Assembly: GCA_913020115.1 (NCBI GenBank)
Contig: CAJWBQ010000034.1
Coordinates: 1-45,898, forward strand
Direction of reading: 5' to 3'
Source of the DNA: an uncultured Cellvibrionales bacterium
GTDB taxonomy: Bacteria > Pseudomonadota > Gammaproteobacteria > Pseudomonadales > Cellvibrionaceae
Length of the DNA: 45,898 nucleotides
Both the position numbers and the translations under genes were made by a program. Positions within the stretch are counted from its first letter, which is position 1. Each line of letters starts with the position of its first letter. Below, piece after piece: positions 17,727 through 25,555 of the stretch. The notes under the pieces were generated by a model that had not been told where the DNA came from, did not search any database, and worked only from the letters and a program-made list of their open reading frames with translations.

Positions 17727-17990
17727 GGGCCGGCAAGGTGTTTCATACTGTGGCCGGTCGCAAGTTTGTAAAGCCACCCGGCCGCTGCGCAACTCGACCA
17801 TTTTTTTGCAATGCAAAAAAACCGATAAGAACGCGCTACCGCACGCTCTTACCCTTCGGGCGACCTGCGGTCATCGGAATTTACCTTGTAAATTTTGGGA
17901 CTCAAACAGTGCTCGCTCAAATGCCGCCAGGTGGCTTTACAAACTTAAACGCTCCCCTATTGGCCACAATATGAAACACCCTGCCGACCC
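17727..17990. repeat. MITE-like nested inverted-repeat element
   Basis: About 264 bp between the convergent acyl-CoA dehydrogenase and ridA genes folds on itself. GTGTTTCATACTGTGGCC (17738-17755) pairs with 17962-17979 with one mismatch. AAGTTTGTAAAGCCACC (17762-17778) pairs exactly with 17930-17946. The ends are GGGCCGGCA and TGCCGACCC. Inside are a perfect 10+1+10 palindrome (17801-17821) and a further ACCGAT/ATCGG stem. There is no credible coding frame. It resembles a miniature inverted-repeat element or a REP-like structured spacer. No clear target duplication is seen. Confidence 0.5.
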
Positions 17991-18020
17991 TACTTTTGCG
18001 TCAAAGCGGAGGAAATTGTT

Positions 18021-18069
18021 CTAAATGAACCCCGGCACTTTAGTTAGTCAGTAGCCGAAGTTCATTTAG
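18021..18069 (-). terminator. Hairpin downstream of ridA
   Basis: CTAAATGAAC (18021-18030) and GTTCATTTAG (18060-18069) form a perfect 10-bp stem with an internal CGGC/GCCG pairing, just beyond the ridA stop. There is no T-tract, so this is a tentative terminator. Confidence 0.35.
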
Positions 18070-18075
18070 GCTGAG

Positions 18076-18465
18076 TTACTTAACGGCGGTAACCTCAATT
18101 TCTATTTTTGCGCGATCTTCTATTAGTGCTTTAACTTGTACAACGCTCATTGCTGGGAAGTTTTTACCCATAATTTCTCTATAGACCCCACCAATCGCTC
18201 GCAAGTTGTCGGTGTATGCTTGTTTGTCGGTGATAAACCAGGTCATGCGAGTCATGTGCTCTGGCCCTGCGCCTCCTGCGGCCAAGATGGCTTTGATGTT
18301 CTGTAGGGTTTGGTGCAGTTGTTTTACGAAATCATCGGTTTCAAAAACACATTGGGCGTTCCAGCCAATCTGACCACCAAGGTATAAGGTTTCACCTTGT
18401 GCCACTACACCATTTGCATAACCTTTTGGCTCTGCCCAGCCATCAGGCAATAATTGTTTGTGCAT
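18076..18465 (-). CDS. RidA-family (YjgF/YER057c/UK114) protein
   Basis: A 129-residue chorismate-mutase-fold trimeric protein: GETLYLGGQIGWNA near residue 25, HQTLQNIKAILAAGGAGPEH, and FPAMSVVQVKALIEDRAKIE near the end. Archetypal RidA imine deaminases have PARS with an essential arginine at this last site. Here it is PAMS, so the protein belongs to a divergent Rid subgroup and may not be a generic 2-aminoacrylate deaminase. RidA-like genes accompany anthraniloyl-CoA clusters, where the ACMR product is an enamine. Assisting its hydrolysis to the ketone and ammonia is a plausible role (inference). It is divergent from the isatin hydrolase gene and shares its operator. Confidence 0.85.
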   Translation of the reverse strand: MHKQLLPDGWAEPKGYANGVVAQGETLYLGGQIGWNAQCVFETDDFVKQLHQTLQNIKAILAAGGAGPEHMTRMTWFITDKQAYTDNLRAIGGVYREIMGKNFPAMSVVQVKALIEDRAKIEIEVTAVK

Positions 18466-18503
18466 CTAAAACTCCCAAAAAATAAATTAAAAAATTTATG
18501 TAC

Positions 18504-18532
18504 TTAATTATATTTTAAACCTAAAATATAAT
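18504..18532 (+). promoter_or_regulatory. Predicted promoter of the isatin hydrolase-iorAB operon
   Basis: TTAATT (18504-18509), 17 nt, then a perfect TATAAT (18527-18532). A second perfect TATAAT is read on the opposite strand at 18507-18512, towards ridA. Both -10 boxes lie at the edges of the operator, so one bound repressor could silence both directions. Confidence 0.6.
18508..18531. promoter_or_regulatory. Predicted MarR operator 3
   Basis: TTATATTTTA-AACC-TAAAATATAA is a 10+4+10 perfect inverted repeat with the core TATTTTA-N4-TAAAATA. It is the longest copy of the motif and lies between divergent ridA and isatin-hydrolase genes. Confidence 0.75.
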
Positions 18533-18578
18533 TCAGGCAAACAAGAATTTATATAAACTTTCTATTTGGAGGTAATTC

Positions 18579-19367
18579 ATGAGTGAATCAACATTAGCCG
18601 ACCTAATACAAGGCATTGCTGCTGGCGGCATTAAAATTATCGATTTAACCGCGACGCTGGAACCTAGTACGCCTACTTTGCAATTACCTACGGATATGGG
18701 TTGGGGTGTGTCCTGGCCGTTTCATATAGAAGAAATATCTCGCTACGACGATAAGGGGCCTTTCTGGTACTGGAATAATTTTAAGTGTGGGGAGCATACT
18801 GGCACACACTTTGATGCGCCTATTCACTGGGTGAGTGGCAAAGATCATGAAAACCACTCAACAGACACGCTGCCTACGGATCGCTTTATTGGGCAGGCTT
18901 CTGTGATTGATGCGTCTGCAGAATCTGCAGCTAATCCGAATTTCCTTCTTTCTATTGACTTCATTAAAGCGTGGGAAGCTAAACACGGTAAAATTGAACC
19001 CAAGTCGTGGGTATTGTTCAGAACAGATTGGTCGAAGAAAGAATCTAATGAAGAATATATGAATATGAAGGATGACGGGCCCCATACTCCAGGTTGGGAG
19101 CCGTCCACTGTCAAATTCTTAGTTGAGGAACGCGACGTAATTGGCGTGGGTGTGGAGACTGTGGGCACCGACGCTGGCAAGGCGCCAGAGCAAGACCCTA
19201 TGTTCCCCTGCCATAATATTATGCACGGCGCGAACAGGTGTGGTTTGGCGGGCTTAACAAACTTAGATAAATTGCCTCCAAAAGGTGCCATTATCATCGC
19301 TCCGCCATTAAAAATTAAAGAGGGCTCTGGCAGCCCTACTCGTGTACTCGCTTTAGTGACTGGTTAA
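18579..19367 (+). CDS. Isatin hydrolase-like cyclase-family metal hydrolase
   Basis: A 262-residue member of the cyclase / kynurenine-formamidase superfamily. The metal site motif is CGEHTGTHFDAPIHW (H-x-G-T-H-x-D-x-P-x-H) near residues 72-85. The later GVGVETVGTDAGKA, HGANRCGLAGLTNLDKLPP and IKEGSGSPTRVLALV resemble characterised Mn-dependent isatin hydrolases more than KynB. Such enzymes open the lactam of isatin to isatinate (2-aminophenylglyoxylate). GGAGG lies just upstream of the ATG. It starts an operon with iorA (15 bp gap) and iorB. Placed beside anthraniloyl-CoA genes, it points to indole/isatin catabolism. N-formylkynurenine hydrolysis is the main alternative, but no tryptophan dioxygenase or kynureninase is present. 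Confidence 0.75.
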   Translation: MSESTLADLIQGIAAGGIKIIDLTATLEPSTPTLQLPTDMGWGVSWPFHIEEISRYDDKGPFWYWNNFKCGEHTGTHFDAPIHWVSGKDHENHSTDTLPTDRFIGQASVIDASAESAANPNFLLSIDFIKAWEAKHGKIEPKSWVLFRTDWSKKESNEEYMNMKDDGPHTPGWEPSTVKFLVEERDVIGVGVETVGTDAGKAPEQDPMFPCHNIMHGANRCGLAGLTNLDKLPPKGAIIIAPPLKIKEGSGSPTRVLALVTG

Positions 19368-19382
19368 ATAAAGGCATTTAGA

Positions 19383-21566
19383 ATGGCAGAACGATCTTTC
19401 AAAAAAGAAGTACTGAAGCTCAAGGCGGGAGAAGGTGACATCTTTCGCGGGGAAGGCATTCTTGCCATCACCAAAGGGCTGTTGCAATCAGGTGTGGCTT
19501 ACGTGGGCGGCTATCAGGGCTCGCCAATTTCCCATCTGATGGACGTGCTGAATGATGCTCAGGATATCTTGGAAGATCTTGGCGTCCACTTTGAGGCCAG
19601 CGGCAGTGAAGCCACGGCCGCTGCAATGCTAAGTGCTTCCATTAACTACCCACTGCGTGGCGCGGTTACTTGGAAGTCGACGGTTGGCACCAATGTGGCG
19701 TCAGACGCTTTATCGAACCTTGCATCTTCCGGTGTCACCGGAGGCGCGATGGTCATTGTCGGTGAAGATTATGGCGAAGGGTCTAGCATCATGCAGGAGC
19801 GAACCTACGCCTTCGCTATGAAAGCACAGATGTGGCTGTTGGACCCACGACCTAATTTGCCCAGCATTGTCGATATGATTGAAAAGGGCTTTCAACTTTC
19901 TGAAGCCAGTAACACTCCCATCTTTTACATGATGCGGATACGCGGCTGCCATGTAACTGGGGAATTCGAAGCAAGCGATAACCTTAGGCCCGATTTTAGT
20001 GCTCTCAATCCAGTTACGCCGAATAGAGAACCGGAAAAAATAATTTTACCGCCTCATGTTTATGAGCAGGAACGGGAAAAAATTCGTGATCGCTGGCCTG
20101 CTGCAATCCAGTTTATTGAAGAAAATAAACTCAATGAGTTATTCCCTGGCAAGCATGATCAGCTCGGCATAATCACTTGCGGGGGCACCTACAATACGGT
20201 AGTGCGGGCTCTTGAACGTCTCGGCTTAGCCGATTGTTTTGGCAATACAGACATCCCAATTTATGTGATGAATGTTGCTTACCCTGTAGTGCCAAGTGAA
20301 GTAATTGATTTCTGTGCGACTAAACAACACGTTTTATTACTCGAAGAAGGGCAGCCCTCATATATTGAACCGGAGATCCATGCGCTGCTGAGAAAAAAGG
20401 ATATTCAAACTCGAATCTACGGCAAAGATATATTCCCACAAACCGGGGAATACACAGGGCAAGTCACGCTTCTGGGTCTCAGTCGATTTATTGAAAAAAC
20501 GGGTTTGTCGGCCAGTGTATTGCTACAAACCAATGACATTAATGCCCTCCACTCACCGCTTGACGACCAAGAGCATGAAACGCTGCTTGAGAATGTGCCT
20601 CCAAGACCCTCGGGTCTTTGTACGGGTTGCCCAGAAAGACCTTTGTTCAGCGCCATAAAACAAGTTCAAGAAGATTTTGGCCCATTGCATATTAGCTCCG
20701 ACATTGGGTGTCATTCTTTTGCGACCTTAGCGCCCTTTAACCTCGGCAATACCATCATGGGTTATGGTTTGTCTCTTGCCAGCTCATCAAGTATTCGCGC
20801 CGCCCTACCCCACAAGTCTATTAGTATCATGGGTGATGGCGGATTTTGGCACAACGGCTTGACCTCGGGTGTTGTCAGCTCTGTGTTTAACAAGCACGAC
20901 GGAATCTTAATTGTCATCAATAACGGTTATGCGGCCGCGACGGGCGGGCAAGATATTCCATCTCACCTGCAACCTAACCTCATAGCAACCACCATGGATG
21001 CTGAGCGCTCTGAGCGAGACCAATCTCAATCTATTGAAAATGCCTGCCGCGGCGCGGGCGTTGAATGGATACGCATTCTGAGCACATACGGCATTGAGGA
21101 TATGAAAAGCACTCTCGCAGAGGCTTTACAATCGGATCTGCCCGGCCTAAAAGTTATTATCGCCGAAGGCGAATGCATGCTTAACAGACAGCGTCGCATA
21201 AAACCCTTAATGAACAAAGCCGTCGCCGATGGTAAAAGAACGGAGCGAGCGCGCTTTTATGTTGATAGCCAAACTTGCACGGGTGATCACGCCTGTATAA
21301 GGCTGTCTGGGTGCCCTTCCCTAACCATTAAAGACAATCCCGACCCGCTGCGCTTAGACCCGGTGTCTTATGTAGACAACAGCTGCGTAGGTTGTGGAGT
21401 TTGCGGTGACAACGTGCACTCCGCTGTTTTATGCCCGTCATTTTCAAGAATTACCCTTGTCTACAATCCTACCTGGCTAGATAAAGCACTTTCACAGGTT
21501 CGACAAGGGATTATTCACTATTTTCAACGCAGTGATATGCGTAAAAAACAAGCCCGTTCACTATGA
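19383..21566 (+). CDS. iorA: Indolepyruvate ferredoxin oxidoreductase-type 2-oxoacid dehydrogenase, alpha subunit
   Basis: A 727-residue ThDP-dependent IorA-type subunit that oxidatively decarboxylates an aryl 2-oxoacid to an acyl-CoA. The pyrimidine-binding half has GVAYVGGYQGSPISHLMD and EASGSEATAAAM. The ThDP half has the GDGGFWHNGLTSG...INNGY motif around residues 482-515. The C-terminal ferredoxin-like region carries C632, C638, C644-P, then CVGCGVC (C-x2-C-x2-C-x9-C-P). The first site lacks the usual CxxCxxC spacing, so one cluster may be altered. It lies 15 bp after the isatin hydrolase gene and overlaps iorB by 4 bp. Given the context I infer the substrate could be isatinate, giving anthraniloyl-CoA; indolepyruvate remains the family default. 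Confidence 0.88.
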   Translation: MAERSFKKEVLKLKAGEGDIFRGEGILAITKGLLQSGVAYVGGYQGSPISHLMDVLNDAQDILEDLGVHFEASGSEATAAAMLSASINYPLRGAVTWKSTVGTNVASDALSNLASSGVTGGAMVIVGEDYGEGSSIMQERTYAFAMKAQMWLLDPRPNLPSIVDMIEKGFQLSEASNTPIFYMMRIRGCHVTGEFEASDNLRPDFSALNPVTPNREPEKIILPPHVYEQEREKIRDRWPAAIQFIEENKLNELFPGKHDQLGIITCGGTYNTVVRALERLGLADCFGNTDIPIYVMNVAYPVVPSEVIDFCATKQHVLLLEEGQPSYIEPEIHALLRKKDIQTRIYGKDIFPQTGEYTGQVTLLGLSRFIEKTGLSASVLLQTNDINALHSPLDDQEHETLLENVPPRPSGLCTGCPERPLFSAIKQVQEDFGPLHISSDIGCHSFATLAPFNLGNTIMGYGLSLASSSSIRAALPHKSISIMGDGGFWHNGLTSGVVSSVFNKHDGILIVINNGYAAATGGQDIPSHLQPNLIATTMDAERSERDQSQSIENACRGAGVEWIRILSTYGIEDMKSTLAEALQSDLPGLKVIIAEGECMLNRQRRIKPLMNKAVADGKRTERARFYVDSQTCTGDHACIRLSGCPSLTIKDNPDPLRLDPVSYVDNSCVGCGVCGDNVHSAVLCPSFSRITLVYNPTWLDKALSQVRQGIIHYFQRSDMRKKQARSL

Positions 21567-23104
21567 GTAAAAACGATAATCAAAGCAATATTCCGAGCAA
21601 GCCCAGAACCATCAATATCGTCACTGCGGCATTGGGAGGCGAAGGCGGCGGTGTATTTACCTCCTGGCTGATCGATGTTGCCGAAGCAAATGGTTGGATG
21701 TCGCAGACCACTTCTCTTGCCGGTGTGGCACAGCGAACTGGCGCCACAATTTATTACATTGAATTGTTCCCCCGCGACCAAGCCTCCAAGCAACAGCCGG
21801 TTATGTCCTTATTCCCCGCCCAAGGTGACATAGATATTGCGGTTAGTTCAGAAATTGCCGAAGCCGGCCGAATGCTGCAAAGAGGATTTATCACACCTGA
21901 GAGAACCACCCTTATAAGCTCAACTCATCGGGTATTTGGCATCACCGAGAAAGCCGATCTAGGCGATGGGGTTATTAATTCAGACGAAATACTGAAACTA
22001 GGCGAGAAGTATTCAAAATCTTTCGTTCGCTTTGACATGCAAGATCTCGCCAAACGCAATAACTCGGTCATCAGCTCCGGATTACTGGGAGCCTTAGCAG
22101 GCTCAGGCGCACTGCCATTCACCAAGGAAAGCTACGAGCAGGTTATTCGCAATACCGGCAAAGCGGTTGAAACAAACCTTGCCTGTTTTAATGCCAGCTA
22201 CAATTCAGCAATCGCACTTTCGGCAAATGAGGAAGATGTTAAGGTCGAGTATTTTGACCCTGCCAAAGTCAGCAAAGAGTTCATATTGCCCAGAGGCACT
22301 ACAATACAAGGGCAGGCTTTGCTCGATCGCTTAGTCTTCAAGCTTCCCAAAAGCGTCCATGAGATTGCCTATCAAGGCTTGAAAAAAACTCTAGACTATC
22401 AAGACTATCGCTACGCTGAGCAATACTTGGACGAATTGGAACGATTTATAGCCCTCGATACGGGAGCCAATGACTATGAGCTGCTGCAAACCCTTGCTCG
22501 TTATCTAGCACTCTGGATGTGCTTCGAAGATATATCTCGTGTAGCACAGCTAAAAATTCGCGATTCTCGCATGGACGAAATTCGCGAAGAAGTGAAAGCC
22601 ATGCCAGGGCAAATATTTCACGTTACTGAATTCTTTAAACCCAGAGTAGAAGAAATGTGCGCAATGCTGCCTGCATCCATTGGCTCTTGGGCATTAGACA
22701 GCAAATTTTGTCGCGCCACGCTAAATCTATTTTCTGGCGGAAAAAAACTCAGAACGAATAGCCTGCCGATCTATTTTTCTTTGCGATTTTTGTCTTTTTT
22801 AAGAAAATTCCGACGCTCCACGCTTGGCTATCAACACGAATACGGAATGATTTCATCCTGGCTAAGCGCGATAGAGACAGTGGCCAAAGAAAACCCAGCG
22901 ACAGCTCTAGAGCTTGCTAGGTGTGGTCGAATAGTAAAAGGGTATGGAGATACAAGAGCGCGCACAAGCACTCAATTAATGTCCATCGTTAGTTTGTCAA
23001 AAACTCAAACCCTCGACAATTCCGTTATTTCCGAATTGCATAGGGCGGCACTTTCAGGTGATGACAATCGAGAATTTGAAACGGTGCTGAAGGCGTCGGC
23101 ATAA
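21563..23104 (+). CDS. iorB: Indolepyruvate oxidoreductase beta-type subunit with C-terminal extension
   Basis: A 513-residue protein. Residues about 18-205 form the gamma-type domain of 2-oxoacid:ferredoxin oxidoreductases (TAALGGEGGGVFTSWLIDVA, TSLAGVAQRTGATIYYIE, DIDIAVSSEIAEAGR, SSGLLGALAGSGALPF). The remaining ~300 residues are a helical extension, DUF6537-like, found in long IorB proteins of proteobacteria (for example YAEQYLDELERF and the GYGDTRARTSTQL end); short archaeal IorB lacks it. It overlaps iorA by ATGA, so the two subunits are translationally coupled. It would form the heteromeric oxidoreductase with IorA. The electron acceptor is unknown; no ferredoxin gene is adjacent. Confidence 0.85.
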   Translation: MSKNDNQSNIPSKPRTINIVTAALGGEGGGVFTSWLIDVAEANGWMSQTTSLAGVAQRTGATIYYIELFPRDQASKQQPVMSLFPAQGDIDIAVSSEIAEAGRMLQRGFITPERTTLISSTHRVFGITEKADLGDGVINSDEILKLGEKYSKSFVRFDMQDLAKRNNSVISSGLLGALAGSGALPFTKESYEQVIRNTGKAVETNLACFNASYNSAIALSANEEDVKVEYFDPAKVSKEFILPRGTTIQGQALLDRLVFKLPKSVHEIAYQGLKKTLDYQDYRYAEQYLDELERFIALDTGANDYELLQTLARYLALWMCFEDISRVAQLKIRDSRMDEIREEVKAMPGQIFHVTEFFKPRVEEMCAMLPASIGSWALDSKFCRATLNLFSGGKKLRTNSLPIYFSLRFLSFLRKFRRSTLGYQHEYGMISSWLSAIETVAKENPATALELARCGRIVKGYGDTRARTSTQLMSIVSLSKTQTLDNSVISELHRAALSGDDNREFETVLKASA

Positions 23105-23140
23105 AAATTCGTCGATCTGACCTGAACTTGCAAAGGACAC

Positions 23141-24208
23141 TTACTCTCTCAACGCACGTACTTTTTTTACGTACTCGCGGGGAGAGTGGCTAACTCGGCT
23201 CTTGAAAAAATTTGACAAAGCCGCCGTATCGGCAAAGTGCAAACGTTCCGCAATGGCCGTAATCGATAACTCGGATTTCGAGAGGTAGTGCCTAGCCAAG
23301 TCCAAGCGAGCTGTATCATAAAGCGTTTGGTACGTTGTGCCGTACTGCTTCAAACGATATTGCAGAGTTCGTCGAGGTAAATTCAAAGCCCTGGCGACCT
23401 CTGCTAGCGAAGCTCCTTGATCATTGATAAGCAGGCGGATAAGCCGTTCGACCCGGGGCACAAATGACGAACTTTGGCCAATGCTGGATTCCAGCTGTCG
23501 CTCAATAGCTTTTTTACCCAAAGGAGAAATGGTGTTGCTTAGATTTCGATAATTCGGTCGCTTGAAATCTTCCCGCGTTATATGAATCGCCGTTACATCT
23601 TGATTAAAGTAAAGGTTTTGACCAAAAATTTTCTGAAGCGGCTTAGTATCAAGTGAGTGGCCATGCCGAAACTGCACATAGCTGGGGAACCAGCCCTCGC
23701 CCAGAGACTTTTGTAACTCTAAACAAAACGTCGCCAGAGACAGCTCCACGACCTGGACAGTGGAGGTATTTTTGGGCGCCCGAGATGCAGCTCCAAGCTT
23801 CAAGCGCTTAACTTCCAGATTCAATGAAAAACCCGTGTCACCTTCATCCACTATATGGCAGCCCAAAGCTTGGGAATGCAAAGCCATATTATTTGATATC
23901 AGGTTCAACACTTCGCCTATAGAACTACCGTTGCGTGCCAGAAGCCAGAGTGGCCCAAGCGTATCAAGCCCAATTTTCTTAGCTAATTTGAGGCCAAAAA
24001 AACGCTCATCGCAAACCCTTGCCGCCTCTTCAAACAAGTCATTGACCTTCACTTCACTGATAAGAAGGTCTGCTTGGTATAAGGCCTCGGGATTCAAACC
24101 CACACTTAAGGCGAGATCGACAGGGTTCTGCCCACAGCTCTCAATGAGCTCAGAGACACCTTCCAGTACATAACTACGAACGTTATCTGTCACACCTGCT
24201 CTCCCCAT
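23141..24208 (-). CDS. AraC-family transcriptional regulator
   Basis: A 355-residue regulator with an N-terminal arabinose-binding-like ligand domain (about 20-200) and a C-terminal double HTH (about 265-350). The first helix region is ASLAEVARALNLPRRTLQYR and the second SITAIAERLHFADTAALSNF, followed by FKSRVSHSPREYVKK, the normal AraC end. Similar long members regulate amino-acid or aromatic catabolism. It is convergent with iorB (36 bp) and divergent from the metallo-beta-lactamase-fold gene at 24384, its most likely target. Its 175-bp divergent spacer has no TATTTTA-type site, so it is probably outside the MarR regulon. Confidence 0.88.
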   Translation of the reverse strand: MGRAGVTDNVRSYVLEGVSELIESCGQNPVDLALSVGLNPEALYQADLLISEVKVNDLFEEAARVCDERFFGLKLAKKIGLDTLGPLWLLARNGSSIGEVLNLISNNMALHSQALGCHIVDEGDTGFSLNLEVKRLKLGAASRAPKNTSTVQVVELSLATFCLELQKSLGEGWFPSYVQFRHGHSLDTKPLQKIFGQNLYFNQDVTAIHITREDFKRPNYRNLSNTISPLGKKAIERQLESSIGQSSSFVPRVERLIRLLINDQGASLAEVARALNLPRRTLQYRLKQYGTTYQTLYDTARLDLARHYLSKSELSITAIAERLHFADTAALSNFFKSRVSHSPREYVKKVRALRE

Positions 24209-24383
24209 TACTCGCGCTATATTACAAGTTTATTGCGCAAAAATACAAGTTATTCGCCGCCAATAGCTCTAGGATGGAGAGTGTTAAGGCGCATCGAACC
24301 TCTCATAAAAGCCATAGCAGAAAACGAAGGCAGAACAGCAAGCAAAACAACAACAAAATTTGATTGTCGAATTGGAGAGAAAT

Positions 24384-25457
24384 ATGAGTAGAAAGTTTTC
24401 TGTCGGTATTTTTTTTGTCGCCGTGGCCGCCGTACTTATCTATAGCCAGCGTATCGCATTGAGTAAAACACTTATTGAACGAATTGCCGAACAGCGTATC
24501 GGCCTAAATCTGCTTGCCGATTTGGACGACGGCCTGCATGTTATTTTATGTGGCGCCGGGGGCCCACTTCCAGACCCCAAGCGATCAGGACCTTGTGTGG
24601 CAGTAGTCGCGGGCAACACCGTGCTGACTATCGATGCCGGAAGTGGCGGCAGCCGGAATCTCGCCGCCATGCAGTTTCCTCAAGGTGAAATTGACGCACA
24701 ATTATTGACCCACTTTCATTCTGATCACATTGATGGTCTGGGTGAATTAGCGATGATGCGATGGGTAAACGCGGCAAATACGTCTCCCCTACCAGTTATT
24801 GGCCCCAAAGGTACACAGGCCGTTGTGGATGGGTTTAATCAAAGTTACGCCCAGGACGCTCTCTATCGACACGCGCATCACAGTGACTTAGTAGCACCAC
24901 TGTCAGGAGCTGGCATGATTGCACAGGAATTTAGCTCACCCAAACTTGGCGAACGAGTGATTGTTTTTGAACAGCAAGGGCTTACTGTTAGTGCATTTTC
25001 AGTGGATCACGAACCTGTTTCTCCCGCTGTGGCTTATCGCTTTGACTATAAAGGGCGTTCAGTAGTGGTGAGCGGTGATACTGCTAAATCGGCCAACCTA
25101 GAAGCAATGTCAAGCGGCATTGATTTACTCGTGCACGAGGCCTTGAGCCCAGAACTGGTTGGTATTATGAACAGGGCCGCGAAGAAAAATGGCATCGCCA
25201 TCATTGCAAAAATCACCCACGATATTATTGACTACCACGCCTCACCGCTTGAGGTTGCCGAAATCGCTAGGGACGCGCGCGTTGGGCACTTGCTGTTCTA
25301 TCACGTGGTGCCGGCCTTAATTGCTCCGGGAATGGAGGCGATATTCTTGGACGGAGTGGACCAGGTATACAAAGGCGAGATAACAGTGGGAGTTGATGGC
25401 CTTATGATGAGTTTACCCGCAAATTCTGAGGAAATAGAGTCGCGTGAGTTAATGTAA
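24384..25457 (+). CDS. Exported metallo-beta-lactamase-fold hydrolase
   Basis: A 357-residue protein with an N-terminal membrane/signal segment (SVGIFFVAVAAVLIYSQ). The start is ATG 24384 with GGAGAG upstream; an in-frame TTG at 24360 is rejected. The fold is MBL of the RNase Z/arylsulfatase-like group: LCGAGGPLPDPKRSGPCVAV, metal motif HFHSDHIDGLGEL (HxHxDH), VVSGDTAKSANLEA, VHEALSP and a late FYHVVPAL histidine. It is likely a periplasmic or membrane-anchored esterase, lactonase or phosphodiesterase; the substrate is unknown. The next gene (DUF1254) is 98 bp downstream, probably in the same transcript. Confidence 0.82.
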   Translation: MSRKFSVGIFFVAVAAVLIYSQRIALSKTLIERIAEQRIGLNLLADLDDGLHVILCGAGGPLPDPKRSGPCVAVVAGNTVLTIDAGSGGSRNLAAMQFPQGEIDAQLLTHFHSDHIDGLGELAMMRWVNAANTSPLPVIGPKGTQAVVDGFNQSYAQDALYRHAHHSDLVAPLSGAGMIAQEFSSPKLGERVIVFEQQGLTVSAFSVDHEPVSPAVAYRFDYKGRSVVVSGDTAKSANLEAMSSGIDLLVHEALSPELVGIMNRAAKKNGIAIIAKITHDIIDYHASPLEVAEIARDARVGHLLFYHVVPALIAPGMEAIFLDGVDQVYKGEITVGVDGLMMSLPANSEEIESRELM

Positions 25458-25555
25458 ATTCTTTCTCTTCAAGACCGCAGATTTAGACCAATTATTATTT
25501 GGACAGGCGTAAAACTAATACGCAGATCCACTCTAGTCATTTCAGGATGTTGAGT

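Noticed and set aside
17714..18024. Overlapping 72-86-codon plus-strand frames
   Set aside because: They lie inside the nested inverted-repeat element and read through its arms; no recognisable protein.
18579..19367. Kynurenine formamidase (kynB) for a tryptophan-kynurenine-anthranilate route
   Set aside because: The protein family is shared, but no tryptophan dioxygenase or kynureninase is present and the C-terminal motifs fit isatin hydrolases better; kept only as an alternative.
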